Assembly: GCF_000003815.2 (NCBI RefSeq)
Contig: NC_049992.1
Span: 6,202,461-6,266,460, forward strand
DNA from: Branchiostoma floridae
Lineage: Eukaryota; Chordata; Leptocardii; Amphioxiformes; Branchiostomatidae
Direction of reading: 5' to 3'
DNA length: 64,000 nt
Shown here: positions 48,601 to 58,568 of the stretch, piece by piece
Numbering within the stretch: the stretch's first letter is position 1
Layout of the letters: each line of letters starts with the position of its first letter
Program-made: the position numbers and the translations under genes
The notes under the pieces: model-generated
What the model was told of the DNA's origin: nothing
The model's database searches: none
Seen by the model: the letters and a program-made list of their open reading frames with translations, nothing else

Positions 48601-50704
48601 AAAAGTCAGCAAAAGGAGAAGAGATAAGAAAGAGTGCACTTGTCAAGAGCTGTAAACAGAATCTGGCAAAAGTCAATGTCAGCATGCACAGTGCCAACAT
48701 AGCTTCAAATTGCAAATGAACTGACACTATTCAATTGCAATGAACTCATTATTCTATATGGTATAGGCGCTGGTGTTTCAACAACTGCGGCAGTTGTTCA
48801 CTTACACACTATGGGAAACACTCCATTTTGTGCCTTACTGTAGAAGGCCAAATAATTAAATCACTGCAAACTTAAAATGCATTTTCCACCAGTATTCTGA
48901 ATGCTGAGTCTAGTTCTATTTACCTCCCCGGAGAGCGAGAATGTTGCGGATGCCCAGCTCCTTACACAACAATTCAGGTGAACCAAAACACCTGAAGTCA
49001 ACTAGAACACCAGAAACCATTCTACTATAGTAAGTATCTAACCTAACTTAAATGTAACACTTGTTCCCCTTTATTTATGGGGTAACCTATATTCCCTGTT
49101 TTCTAAAACAGTGCATTTAGATATATCAAGTTGATGCACATTGGTAATTTTAAACGGCAGTTTGCAATTTACAACTACCATCTGTTGACTTCATATCTCT
49201 AAATGCACTGTTTTTTTTACAACATAATGAACATAGGTTACCCCATGGATTTAGGTGAACTATCAGAGCTCCACAAAATGCTAGCCTTTTTTCCAACTCA
49301 CCTCCCCGGAGTGCTAGAATGTTGCGGATGCCGAGCTCCTTGGCCTTGTCCAGGTGTCGTCTGATGTCATCCTTGGTGGAGTTGCAGCAGCTCATGTGCA
49401 GCATGGTCTCGTGTCCCACGTAGTTCAGCGCCGCGCAGGCGATGGACATGGAGCTGGTCTCCTTATCGCTGTTACCGGGGTCCCCCGCGGGGTGCCAGGT
49501 GATGTCCATGAACATGGGTCCGCCCTGGACCATACGCTCGAACCTGGGGGATTCAAACAACACCAGGTTACATCCATACATGAACATGGGTCCGCCCTGG
49601 ACCATACGCTCGAACCTGGGGGATTCAAACAACACCAGGTGATATCCATACATGAACATGGGTCCGCCCTGGACCATACGCTCGAACCTGGGGGATTCAA
49701 ACAACACCAGGTGATATCCATGAACATGGGTCCGCCCTGGACCATACGCTCGAACCTGGGGGATTCAAACAACGCGTCATTTAGATATATGGGTCCGCCC
49801 TAGATCATACGCCCAAACCAGGGGAATTCAAACATTTAGATAATTAATTTCTGATTGCTCACGAAACAGTCCCTTAAAGGCCTAGGAAAAAAATGTCCTG
49901 AAAAAATTAGGTTCAGTTAAGGTTAAGGGACTATCTTTTATTTTTCAATCTTTTTTAGACTTTGGCCAAAACTCTTAGTTGATACAATACAATTTAACAA
50001 TTAGTAAAACTGAAAGAGGGTCTGCATGGGGGGTCCCTACAACGACCTATGCTAAATTCAGAAGAGCCCCCTACATAACACTAAATCAAGGACTTGGCAA
50101 TTACTCTAAATTTGGTCGCCTCGCTACTAATTACGTAGATAAGATGGTTTTCCCTGCGAATTACGGGAAATAACATAGGTTGCCTATGCCTTACGTAAAA
50201 GAGCATGCAGACCCTCCTGAAATGTAAGTGGACACTAATATTTTCAATGTCAAAGTTTGATTAAGTGCATAATCTGTAGATACATTTATCCTTCTGTCAT
50301 TTTTCCGTCAATGGGATTTGGGCTCACGGAAAAAAATTAGAGCTTGCTAGAGCCCCGCCACTTATACACATGTACAGTGTATACTGCTATTGCAGCAATA
50401 ACAGCAGGGGTAACAATTTAAGGATAAGAATTGGTTCCTTTACAATACAAGCTATATAGAGAAACCATGTAAACCATTACCTATTTACAAACAACACAAA
50501 AACAAACCTTGAGATCAAGTTGGCAGCACCCTGGGGGGTCCTCGGCGGGAAGAACTCCAGCGAGAACCAGCGCTCTCCGCGGTCGATCTTCGCCTCGATC
50601 CTGTCGGCGAGCTTGACGTACGGAGTGCCCAGTGTCGGAGACGACGGGCGCGACCCGTTGGAGGGCGTGCTCGCTCCGCTGCTCGTGTATCCTGAACTCG
50701 ACAT
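39608..50704 (-). CDS. MTHFR: 5,10-methylenetetrahydrofolate reductase
   Basis: Twelve coding exons join in phase: 50704-50508, 49543-49302, 48413-48300, 47037-46844, 46340-46143, 45262-45075, 42900-42720, 42112-41930, 41727-41629, 41080-40958, 40390-40259, 39817-39608; 686 residues against 656 in human. The cytosolic flavoenzyme reduces 5,10-methylene-THF to 5-methyl-THF with NADPH. The FAD TIM-barrel half shows SLEFFPPRT (catalytic Glu50), [47 protein letters not shown] and [11 protein letters not shown]. The linker and SAM-binding regulatory half show [61 protein letters not shown] and [16 protein letters not shown]. The N-terminus has Ser/Thr-Pro sites like the human phosphoregion. The C-terminus has an extra tail with HHDDDD. 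The first coding exon starts at an acceptor at 50735, so a 5' noncoding exon exists. Confidence 0.97.
39941..40158. mobile_element. TA-flanked MITE, copy 3
   Basis: TACTGTAAATGCATTTAAGT to GTTACAGTA, with decayed TTTGCGG words and a CACTGTAGTCT centre. It lies in the last MTHFR intron, 123 bp upstream (minus strand) of exon 12. Confidence 0.8.
40433..40572 (-). mobile_element. Truncated copy of the tRNA-SINE of 47189
   Basis: The reverse complement matches the 3' part of the SINE at 47189-47469: TTAGCATTCAGCACT, ACTACCAGCAGACTAGCCCCTTG, GGCCCAAGGGCAACAGAAA, ATGGGCACCACCC. In an MTHFR intron. Confidence 0.75.
42200..42592. repeat. Dispersed repeat with AATACAGCACAGGATATTCC
   Basis: Words match the region 26760-27180 in NECAP intron 2 in the same order: ATACA.CACAGG.TATTCC, then GACATCAATGCACAT.(A)CGTCAAC, then TTGAACC or CAATTCGAAC. 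The ends show a weak inverted pair (TATAGAATACAGCACAGG / GCCCGTGTATGATATA). A non-autonomous transposon is likely. Confidence 0.4.
42928..43021. repeat. Repeat fragment (GTCTG.GTAAC.CAAACTC ... TTAAATCAGGCTA)
   Basis: The same start and end words, about 95 bp apart, occur at 58308-58402. The middle differs. Family unknown. Confidence 0.5.
43795..43962. repeat. Foldback repeat with CCAGCTGTCAG..CAATCAGA arms
   Basis: Left GGGCTGAGATTTCC...AACCAGCTGTCAGTCAATCAGA pairs imperfectly with TCTGATTGGCTGATAGCTGGTT...GGAAACTTCAGTCC. In an MTHFR intron. Confidence 0.65.
44446..44836. mobile_element. Complete CCTAGGAAAAAAA MITE
   Basis: AGGCCTAGGAAAAAAAATG..GTGTTTCCTGTTTC is inverted at the right end (GAAACAGGAAACACAACA..TTTTTCCTAGGCCT). 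Fragments lie at about 3765, 25290 and 49873. In an MTHFR intron. Confidence 0.8.
45455..45560. mobile_element. Possible non-LTR retrotransposon 3' end
   Basis: TTTATTGCACATTTTTGCCCC.CTGGGCTAAGTACAGG is the kind of 3'UTR tail seen in L2/CR1-type elements, in minus orientation. A similar, weaker tail lies at 53655-53712 (TTTATTTGCAAATTCATGCCC). No open frame is attached. Confidence 0.35.
47189..47469 (+). mobile_element. tRNA-derived SINE with 14-bp target duplication
   Basis: ACTAGGGCAACAAC flanks it exactly at 47175-47188 and 47470-47483. The head is tRNA-like with a pol III A box TGGCCTAGTGG (47197-47207) and B box GTTCGATCC (47242-47250). The body ends in a T-rich run. TGC falls near the anticodon position, so a tRNA-Ala origin is possible. 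3' fragments of the family lie at 40433-40572 and 57108-57195. Confidence 0.9.
48924..48963 (-). pseudogene. Stray copy of the 3' end of MTHFR exon 2 with a donor
   Basis: The 40 bp encode [13 protein letters not shown] and are followed by GTAAAT. They match the native exon end (49302-49341) at 37 of 40 positions; all three differences are silent. An upstream acceptor-like CAG lies at about 49016. It is in the intron between exons 2 and 3. Confidence 0.75.
49505..49830. repeat. Tandem array of the MTHFR exon 2 acceptor region
   Basis: The segment from the intron end TTTGAATCCCCCAG through GGCGGACCCATGTTCATG of exon 2 recurs upstream. Exon-start points are 49543 (native), 49615, 49687, 49755, and a degraded one near 49818. 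The steps are 72, 72, 68 and about 63 bp. Confidence 0.95.
49873..49990. mobile_element. Fragment of the CCTAGGAAAAAAA MITE family
   Basis: AAAGGCCTAGGAAAAAAATG, then AAAAAATTAGG, AGGGACTATCTTTT and TTGGCCAAAACTCT, parallel words of the copy at 44446 in rearranged order. Confidence 0.5.
50016..50216. mobile_element. 201-bp GAGGGTCTGCATG MITE, copy 2, 6-bp target duplication
   Basis: Identical ends to 36840-37040. CTGAAA flanks it exactly at 50010-50015 and 50217-50222. In MTHFR intron between coding exons 1 and 2. Confidence 0.85.
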
Positions 50705-50937
50705 GATGTGTGGTGATAGACAAGCTGTCTATGTGCTGCGAAGATCAGAAATATAACTTATCAATTTTAACAATAATAACAATAATTAAAGACAAGCTAA
50801 TGCTCTTTCAAACTGACACTTAGGCCTTAGTTAGTAGCACATTTTTTACAATGATGTATGGTGATAGACAAGCTGTCTATGTGCTGTGAAGATCAGAAAT
50901 ATAATCTGTTATCAAATAATAATAAAAGACAATTTGG
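50703..50937. repeat. Direct duplication around the MTHFR 5'UTR acceptor
   Basis: About 85 bp at 50703-50793 are repeated at 50851-50937 (offset 148). Each copy has, on the minus strand, a pyrimidine-rich tract, a CAG acceptor (exon starts 50735 and 50883) and the hairpin AGACAGCTTGTCT. Only the first copy leads into the start codon. Confidence 0.85.
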
Positions 50938-53900
50938 CTATTCTAAACTACATTTATTAGCAGTTATTTTTAGATAGGGTAACAAGGGCACTGCACCCCT
51001 ATATCCCGACCAAGCACCCCTTACAAGATCAGATCTTCTGACAAGCAAAAGATTCTGACTAGCCAAATGAGAGATGCTTAGGTCAGAGTAGTGACATAGA
51101 TACTGGTAAAATGGGGTCACGATAACCCTTGCTTGGTTTTTAGAGAACCCATAGACTCAAAAGCTAGGGTAAAATTTCAACTCTGCTTCTCTAGTACAGT
51201 TTAAAGTTATACCGGTAGTGACACAAACATAGCAAGCTTACATTTTTCATTGTCAGGTACACCTGTTGCCATTCCATTCAGGTGGACCTTAGAGTCACCT
51301 GACTTTACAGCTTGGCAATGAACAAAACCGTGTCCACCAGGCAAAAAAAGAACTTGGACAAACTCTGGTATAATCTCAGTTACAAACTGGTACAAAAACT
51401 GACGTAACACAATACAACAAGCCTTGCAGCCCCTCTGGTAGACTCAGTTCTCTAAAAATATCCAGTCAAAGCAAGACCAAGAGTGGGTTACGTGCAACCC
51501 CCCTTGTAAGCTCTGTTGTCTAAAAATAACTGTTGTCCCAAGCGCAAGTTGGACTTTGGAATGGAAAGTTCCCTCACGCTGCCTTGAAGTTTACATTTGA
51601 TCGCTTGCCGAACGATGATTGGTTCGCCTTCGACCAATACTCAAACGTCGCAACTCTAGAACCTTCTAGGGGGGAAAGTTGAAATGTTGGTCAACTGACC
51701 ACCCCTCCCTAGATCTGATAATGGTACAGCCCAATTATATATAACTGCCTCAAATATATTTGACTGAAATATGAATTGCCCAACATCTACTTGGGTTTCA
51801 CCAATATTACATCATCTTTTTATGCTCATGATGTCAGACAATTTGCCTGGTGTAAGTACTAGGAAATTTGCATAGTACCATGGCAACGGTGAAGGTATGA
51901 TTCATAGGAAATACAGGAAGCCAAGGCAAGAGGGAAACCCTTTATTGTGTATTGACTGCTATCACCTCGCTTGTGCAAAGACATCGCTTGGTTTGGTTAG
52001 GAAAGTGCAAATAGAACGAAGATAAAGCGAACAAAGGCAGCGAAGCGAGCGTTTTATGTCTGTAATTTTCCATTCACGTGCTGGCTCGACCGACTAATTA
52101 GCATATCACGTTTCTTCTTTCTACTAGCACTGCCCCAGAAAACCCGGAACCAAAACACAGACAACGCGTTGTTTAAAAATCTGCAGACTTGGCAATTCTT
52201 GGTTCTTGGCGACAAATTCTAGCCGAATATGACCGATAGACCCTACATATTGCATCAGGTGTTGCGAGAAATAAAATTTTCGGGAGCACAAAAACGCGCG
52301 ATTCGGCAGCGTGCAGGGAAGGGACAGCCAAGTCTTCCGGGTTTCCAAGTCGTCGACGCCGCCTTCTTAAAATTCGCCAAGCGTTGCCACATGACTTAAA
52401 ATCTTATCCCAACGTGTGTAGAATACAGTCTTAAAATGTTGTCATCATTAAATAAATGGCTTACTAGGTCAAAATAGATTTTACATAAAAGCTGAACCCA
52501 ACTCAAGACATTTCAGATTTTACAATCGCTCGTTGCATGTACGCCAAAAGTGAACCATAATTTGCCCTCCCCTCTGTCTTGACGTAACGCAAGTATTCCA
52601 TCGATTCACACCAATATCGATCAAAAGATCTTTTCATAAACGGTTTATAACCGTATAAATATCACCCCTTGTTCAGAAACAAAAGCGTTAAAACGACAAT
52701 TTTAAACTCCCACGCACGCTTTAAAAACATGCACCCGGCGTTTCAGTTTTTCGGTTTAAAATGCGGGTAAGTACACCAGAAAAAGGGTCGAGCTACCAAC
52801 TTACCTTAGTGGTAAGCCTCAAGATGTCGTTGGGGTGTGTTATATTCAGTATTTTCGATTTCGTAGGTGAAAAAATTACTGGCGAAAGTGTCACTCCCTT
52901 CCCGTCGGTGGCTAGAGAGCAAAAGACGCCGAATGGTGGCGAGCCGACGTATTTATACTCCAGCGGTCTCGTGGATTATCGCGAGACTTTGTTACTTCCA
53001 TATTTGGTGGTCACTCCAAATTAGGAGTTAATTTGCATACTAACAAAGGGAGCGCTGTCCTGCAGTTTTGATGTAAACCGCATAGTGACGCGCAGTAACA
53101 ATGCTCGAGCAGAGTAGCATTAGACTAGAGCGTCACTAGAGAGTACTGAAGTTATCCAACCGACCTCAACGAAAACCTGCCGACCCAAGCTTTCAAGTTC
53201 CTTAGGCATCTGATTGATAAGATTCAAGACAGTCTTGCAAATACTGTAAATACATTTAATTTCGCGGGGATTTAATTTCGCGGTAGCGGAAAAAAGGACT
53301 TTTCGTGGTGGATTTAAGTCCGCGGTGACACCATAGACTGCAGTCTAATACCATGATAGAAAAATGTTCGTGGTGGTTTTAAGTTCGCGGTGAAGTGATC
53401 ACCGCGAAAACCGCGAACATTAATCCACATTTCTGCATTTACAGTATTCTTACAGACTTGTTCATTGATGCTAGGGTGGTCGACACGAGAACTGTTTACA
53501 AGTCAGGGGCCTTCACTATTGATATATTACGCCAAGGACTCCTTGATTACGCACAATACATTTTGCTGAGCATGAGTACCGCATCGTGGGTCTCTTGAGC
53601 CTAGTGCTTTATGCGAATACACAAGCACACACACGCATGTACTTCATATCTATTTTTTTTATTTATTTGCAAATTCATGCCCGAAGGCTAATTGCAAGGG
53701 TACAGACAGTAAAAAGTAAGAAGTGTCTATTCTATACAGCTATCTATATACACGATTCTACATTGTTTATTGGGAGTTTTGACTTCTTCTTTGGAGGCAG
53801 TGGCTGATGAAAAGTCCCACGTCTTTAATGACTAGTGGGTTCTGTGATTTTAACAGGAATATAGCTTTTTGGAGGTCTACCAACTGGTGAAAAGTTGGAA

Positions 53901-54449
53901 ATATTGTATGATTGTGTCGAAAAGGTTGTTTCTTTCATCCTCATAATGGGGGCAGTTACATATATAAAATGTATTTCATCTTCCACTGCACCCGACGCAC
54001 AGTATTTGCACAATCTATATAAACATATCAAGCATATCAAACACGGACTTAATTCTAGCTCTTAGGCAATGATATCACAAATGCAGTTGGCATAACAATA
54101 AAGACGTTAATAAACACCAAAATGTGACATACATGGACGAATAAACCTTAGGCTGATGTTGCCTTTCTAAGAATATCTTAAAAAAACTTACGGACAATTC
54201 TACAGTAAATGGTAAATACTGATCTTGTATTCTGTGGTCGGGCACGTAAAAGAGCCCGACACATTTATGAAGAAATATAGGACTGACCCAATGTGCTTGA
54301 CTAAGCTCAAGACATGTTCGAGGTGTAGAGAAGTCGCTATGCACTTTTAGCTATAGAAAAAAGTGTCATGCTTTTTCATAAGTCATGCTTTAAGTTCAAC
54401 CGCTTTCCTTTCTTTCTATCGAGGCTCAAGCCATTCCAGATGTTGTTCG
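50938..54449. other. Upstream region of MTHFR; no gene seen
   Basis: This should contain the MTHFR promoter and noncoding first exon; CpG-rich stretches lie near 51590-51650 and 52290-52380 and 52880-53000. No start site could be placed. It also holds a TA-flanked MITE (53242-53446) and a possible retrotransposon tail (53655-53712). Confidence 0.4.
53242..53446. mobile_element. TA-flanked MITE, copy 4
   Basis: TACTGTAAATACATTTAATTTCGCGG to GCATTTACAGTA, with intact TTCGCGG and ACCGCGAAAACCGCGAAC words, so among the younger copies. Confidence 0.85.
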
Positions 54450-56603
54450 CTAGACGCCGTTCTCATGAGCGTCGCTAGGCACGACTGCCACCTGGCGGCG
54501 GCCTCTGGTCCTGCACCAATAGTACGTCACCAAAGCCACACACGCGCACACTAACAGCACAGCACAAGCAGAAACCAGTAGCATGGGGCCGTTCATGAGA
54601 AAGTGCTCTGGCCAAGCCGTTCCCTGTGGTAAAGTTACTGTGGTGTTTTGTGGTGCTTGGGGCACAGGGGATGTTGAGGTGGCTGTCGCTGGATCGGTGG
54701 TACTCGGTTGTACAGGTGGTGTAGAGTTGGTTGATGGCGGATCGGTGGTAATTGGTTGTATGGGAGGTGTAGAGTGGGTTTTAGTTGTTGGAGGATCGGT
54801 GGTACTTGGTTGTACGGAAGATGTAGGGTTTGGGTTGGTTGCTGGGGGATCGGTGGTACTTGGTTGTACATGAGGTGTACAGTTAAGGTTGGTCGTCCGT
54901 GGATAGGTGGCACTTGGTTGTACAGGAGGTGTAGATTTGGGTTTGGGTGCTGGAGGATCGGTGGTACTTGGTTGTACAGTATATGTAAAGTTGGTTGCAG
55001 GGGGGTCGGAGGTACTTGGTTGTACAGGAGGTGTAGATTTGGGGTTCGGTGTCAGTGGGTCGGTTGTACTTGGTTGTTCAGGAGATGAAGCGTTGGGGTT
55101 GGTTGCTGGAGGATCGGAGGTACTTGGTTGTACATGAGGTGTAGAGTTAGGGTTGGTTGTCCGTGGATAGGTGGCACTTGGTTGTACAGGAGGTGTAGAT
55201 TTGGGTTTGGGTGCTGGAGGATCGGTGGTACTTGGTTGTACAGAAGGCGTAGAGAAAGGGCTGGGTGTTGGTGAGTCGGTTGTACTTGGCTGCAGAGAAG
55301 ATCGGGGATTGGCTGGAGATGAACACGTGACGTCAGAGCACATCGCTTCCACCGGTATCTCCATGATATGCATGGTCCCCGCACACCCTGGGAACGAGCA
55401 CGTCAGACGCTGTGGACCCTGGACCAGAGATGTCTTATCCAACCACGATCTCATCTCGACAAGATCGCATCCACACTTCCAGGGGTTGTCATTCAAGTAC
55501 AAGTACAACAACCCCGGAGGTAGAGACTTCTCAATGTGTTGTAGAGTCTCGAATCTATTTCCCGATAGTTCGAGGGTTCTCAGATTCTGGGGAAGTTCTT
55601 TAGGGATGACTGTGAGAGAGTTTCTCTTCAAACTCAGTCTAACAAGTTGCTCTAGCGCGGCAAAGACACCTGTAGGGACGTCTTCTAAGTTGTTGTCGTC
55701 AAGAAAGACTTCTTGCAGAGAACGTGTCCCTTGGAAGGCGTCACTGATCAAGAATTCGATTCCGTTGGAGCTGAGATCTAGCTTCAACAAGTTAGGGAGA
55801 TGGGCAAAGCTCTGGTTATGGAGAGTAGTGATGTTGTTATTGTATAGATAGAGCTGTTTTAGCGATGGAGTTGCAAACGCGTGAGAGCCAATGTGGGATA
55901 TTTTGTTGTTCTGTAGACTCAGAGTTTGAAGACAACTCAAGCAAAGGAAGGAGTGCGATTCTATCTTCGTCAGCTTGTTGTCTTCTAAGTTAAGCCACTC
56001 GAGACTTGTGAGGTTGCGCAGTGCTCGAATCGGGACGACAGAGAGTTTGTTTTCAGCGAGACTCAAATCACGAAGGTTCTCCGTTAATACGAAAACGTTC
56101 TCAGCCATGTTGACCAGTTCGTTTCCGGAAAGCACAAGAGCCCGAAGCGCTGGAAGGTTAGCAAAAGCCGCTTCTTCCACCACCGAGATCTCGTTGTCTC
56201 TCAAGTCAAGGCGTTCCAACATCGGGAGGTCGCTGAACGTTTCGCCGCGAACAACCGTGAGAAGGTTTTCGGACAAATCCAGACGACGGAGGGCTGACAA
56301 CCCGCAAAAGGCACCAGAAGATATGTTCTGGATTTGGTTTGCGTTTAGAATGAGTTTTTCAAGATTGCGGAATGTCAAAAACGTATCTGTTTGGATGAAG
56401 GCGATTTGGTTTCCCGATATCATAGCGAAGGTGGTGTCAGACGGGATGGAGGAGGGTATGGACGTGAGACCGACGGCTTGGCAGTACAGCTGGCCTAACA
56501 CACACGTGCACGGTGTCGGACAGGTGTGAACGGGCTCGCCAAGGAGCGAGACGAAAGTAGCAAAGACGAGGAGGAAAGAAGTGTGGCCTTTTGTAGAAGA
56601 CAT
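54450..56603 (-). CDS. Leucine-rich-repeat type I membrane protein with Pro/Thr repeat stalk (paralog A)
   Basis: One open coding exon of 717 residues. The ATG at 56603 lies five bases after a 3' splice site (TTTTTGTAG), so a noncoding 5' exon exists upstream. Order: signal peptide about 1-26; cysteine-rich LRR cap (CPTPCTCVLGQLYC); about twelve 24-residue LRRs from residue 40 to 350; C-terminal cap with NPWKCGCDL...CSFPGC; a stalk of imperfect repeats of the PPVQPSTTDPPAPKP type (about 54640-55320); one membrane helix about 674-696 (LLVSACAVLLVCACVALV); a 21-residue tail starting CRTRGRR. It is a cell-surface recognition protein by architecture; ligand and function are unknown. Paralog B follows downstream in sequence, same strand. 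No orthologue name can be given. Confidence 0.88.
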   Translation of the reverse strand: MSSTKGHTSFLLVFATFVSLLGEPVHTCPTPCTCVLGQLYCQAVGLTSIPSSIPSDTTFAMISGNQIAFIQTDTFLTFRNLEKLILNANQIQNISSGAFCGLSALRRLDLSENLLTVVRGETFSDLPMLERLDLRDNEISVVEEAAFANLPALRALVLSGNELVNMAENVFVLTENLRDLSLAENKLSVVPIRALRNLTSLEWLNLEDNKLTKIESHSFLCLSCLQTLSLQNNKISHIGSHAFATPSLKQLYLYNNNITTLHNQSFAHLPNLLKLDLSSNGIEFLISDAFQGTRSLQEVFLDDNNLEDVPTGVFAALEQLVRLSLKRNSLTVIPKELPQNLRTLELSGNRFETLQHIEKSLPPGLLYLYLNDNPWKCGCDLVEMRSWLDKTSLVQGPQRLTCSFPGCAGTMHIMEIPVEAMCSDVTCSSPANPRSSLQPSTTDSPTPSPFSTPSVQPSTTDPPAPKPKSTPPVQPSATYPRTTNPNSTPHVQPSTSDPPATNPNASSPEQPSTTDPLTPNPKSTPPVQPSTSDPPATNFTYTVQPSTTDPPAPKPKSTPPVQPSATYPRTTNLNCTPHVQPSTTDPPATNPNPTSSVQPSTTDPPTTKTHSTPPIQPITTDPPSTNSTPPVQPSTTDPATATSTSPVPQAPQNTTVTLPQGTAWPEHFLMNGPMLLVSACAVLLVCACVALVTYYWCRTRGRRQVAVVPSDAHENGV
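54640..55320. repeat. Coding minisatellite in paralog A stalk
   Basis: Imperfect units of about 60-75 bp, marked by GATCGGTGGTACTTGGTTGT on the plus strand, encode the Pro/Thr stalk. The same composition creates open frames on the plus strand that are shadows. Confidence 0.9.
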
Positions 56604-57107
56604 GTTGTCTACAAAAACAAAACACAAAGGAAAGTTAGAACCTAACGGAAACAAGTAACATAGCGGTATCAATAGTGGTCCGATAAACTAAATATGTAAC
56701 GTATGGGCAATATACATGTATATATATATATGGATTTTTGTAACTTTTGTACCCCACGGGCATCTCCTTTCTTACCGCACTACAATAGGTACCACCACAC
56801 TAGATAAATTTATTGACAAGAGGTAATTATAAGAAACGTGTTGTATAGTTACGTTATAGAAAAGTACTATAATCATACCTGTACGAATACTAGCTTTAAG
56901 GACACCATATTAAACTAGCGCAAATATGCTTCACATTTATCTGTTGCTAGATATTTATACAGAATATGTATGCACAATTCAAAACAAGTGTCCATGTATT
57001 TCAACCAACAATATCAACATCAAAAATATACGCATCAAAACGTTCTTTCACACACCTAGCACTTCAGACAAAGAGTATTGTAGTCTAAAACTACTCACCG
57101 CTACCTG

Positions 57108-57195
57108 GGAAAAACTCCCTGCCGTAGTACGTTATACCAAATAAAATGTGTGGCAAAAGGGCTAAGGAAACGAATATGGGCGCCGCCTTACACAT
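57108..57195 (+). mobile_element. 3' fragment of the tRNA-SINE of 47189
   Basis: CCCTGCCGTAGTA, TGTGTGGCAAAAGGGCTA.GGAAACG and ATGGGCGCCGCC match the 3' half of the SINE at 47189. Confidence 0.7.
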
Positions 57196-58037
57196 CAAAC
57201 GCTTCAACGTACACATCTAGCAGTCATTCTAAACCTTCACTTACCTTTCTGATGCCTGATTATAGCCAACAGTTCGGAAATCTGCTGGCCAGTGATCTAA
57301 ATCGTACTGGTGCTCTCTCAGTACGTACCAGTCAGTACTCTCTCAGTCAGTACCATTAAGATAATTCAATTAAGGGTCGCTCAATCTTTCATCCGGACAT
57401 AATTGCGCAACAAGTTTGCTTTGCTAAAAGCAGAAGCTTCCCTCGCCATGGGAAACGGCCGTGGCTACCAAATGCTCCAAGTAAGAGTAGGGGGGTCCGA
57501 GTCAAATTTAAGTATGAAATTGATCATCGATATTTCCCTCACGTGAATGGCCATGCAGGACATTTGGGAGTCTTGGACTATTCAAATTTAACCCCATTAA
57601 AACCTTAAAACAGGTTTCACTATTACACGAACAATATCAGATAAAATCAAATTAGAAACAAATCCATGTATTTCTGATATTAAAAGTACTGTAACTCTTT
57701 ATTGATATCTGACAAGAAGGCAAACAACAATATTCAAAGTATCTACAAACTAAAAATCACAACGTTCCCTCGATTTTAGGAACCCTTGACTTGTCAGTGT
57801 GCATTCTCATTATAAAATGACGTCATTATGATTTCATATATAATTGTGCCGGAAGTGTAACATTTGCTTATGATTAACTTGTCTGTACCCAGTTATTATT
57901 TCGTTTTCTAACATTTAACAGGTCGTCGATACCAGCTGTGTCAATATCGACTTTCGGACGTCAGAACCTGCGGCAGTGTTTGAGCACAACAATGGGAAAC
58001 GCCACTGTCCTACATTACAAGTGAAGCAGCTGTAATA

Positions 58038-58230
58038 TACTGCAGATACATTTAAATTCGCGGGGATTTACTTTCACGGTAGCGGGGAAATGGAGTGTTT
58101 TCGGTTGTTTTACGTTCGCGGTAGCGCCATAGACTGCAGTTTCATACATATAGAAAAATGTTCGCGGTGGTTTTGAGTTCGCGGTGAAGTGGCTACCGCG
58201 AAAACCGTGAATATTTTTGCATTTACAGTA
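58038..58230. mobile_element. TA-flanked MITE, copy 5
   Basis: TACTGCAGATACATTTAAATTCGCGGGG to TGCATTTACAGTA, with a CATAGACTGCAGTTTCATA centre. In the spacer between the LRR paralogs. Confidence 0.85.
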
Positions 58231-58568
58231 CATGTGTCAAGACAGGCATGCAGGTCGCTATGAAACCGCAAGGCGTCGCTCATAGAGCGTCACTGCTAGT
58301 GAATGTCTAGTCTGCGTAACACAAACTCTGCTGTCCAGGCCTGTAACTGGCCTGTCCCCAGATGTTGGGCGGGCTGCTATAAGCGAGATTAAATCAGGCT
58401 AGTGGATGTTGAGTGGAAGGTTGTTTTGGTCCTGTGTATATAGTCCTTGGGCTACAAAGTTATGCAAATGATGATCCCTTCGGCTACTTCACTTGTTCTG
58501 GTATCATATTTGTAAGAAATTCGTCAAGTTTAGATTAATGTGAATACTATTTCAGTTCTAGATTTACC

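Larger units (their letters stand above)
56604..58568. other. Spacer between the two LRR genes
   Basis: It contains the upstream region of paralog A, a SINE 3' fragment (57108-57195), a TA-flanked MITE (58038-58230) and a repeat fragment (58308-58402). The noncoding 5' exon of paralog A was not identified. Confidence 0.5.

Noticed and set aside
52761-53024. An 87-codon plus-strand frame upstream of MTHFR
   Set aside because: It overlaps the CpG-rich promoter-like zone and shows no domain; more likely noncoding.
54583-55851. Gly/Val-rich plus-strand frames
   Set aside because: They are the complement of the LRR paralog A stalk and repeats.
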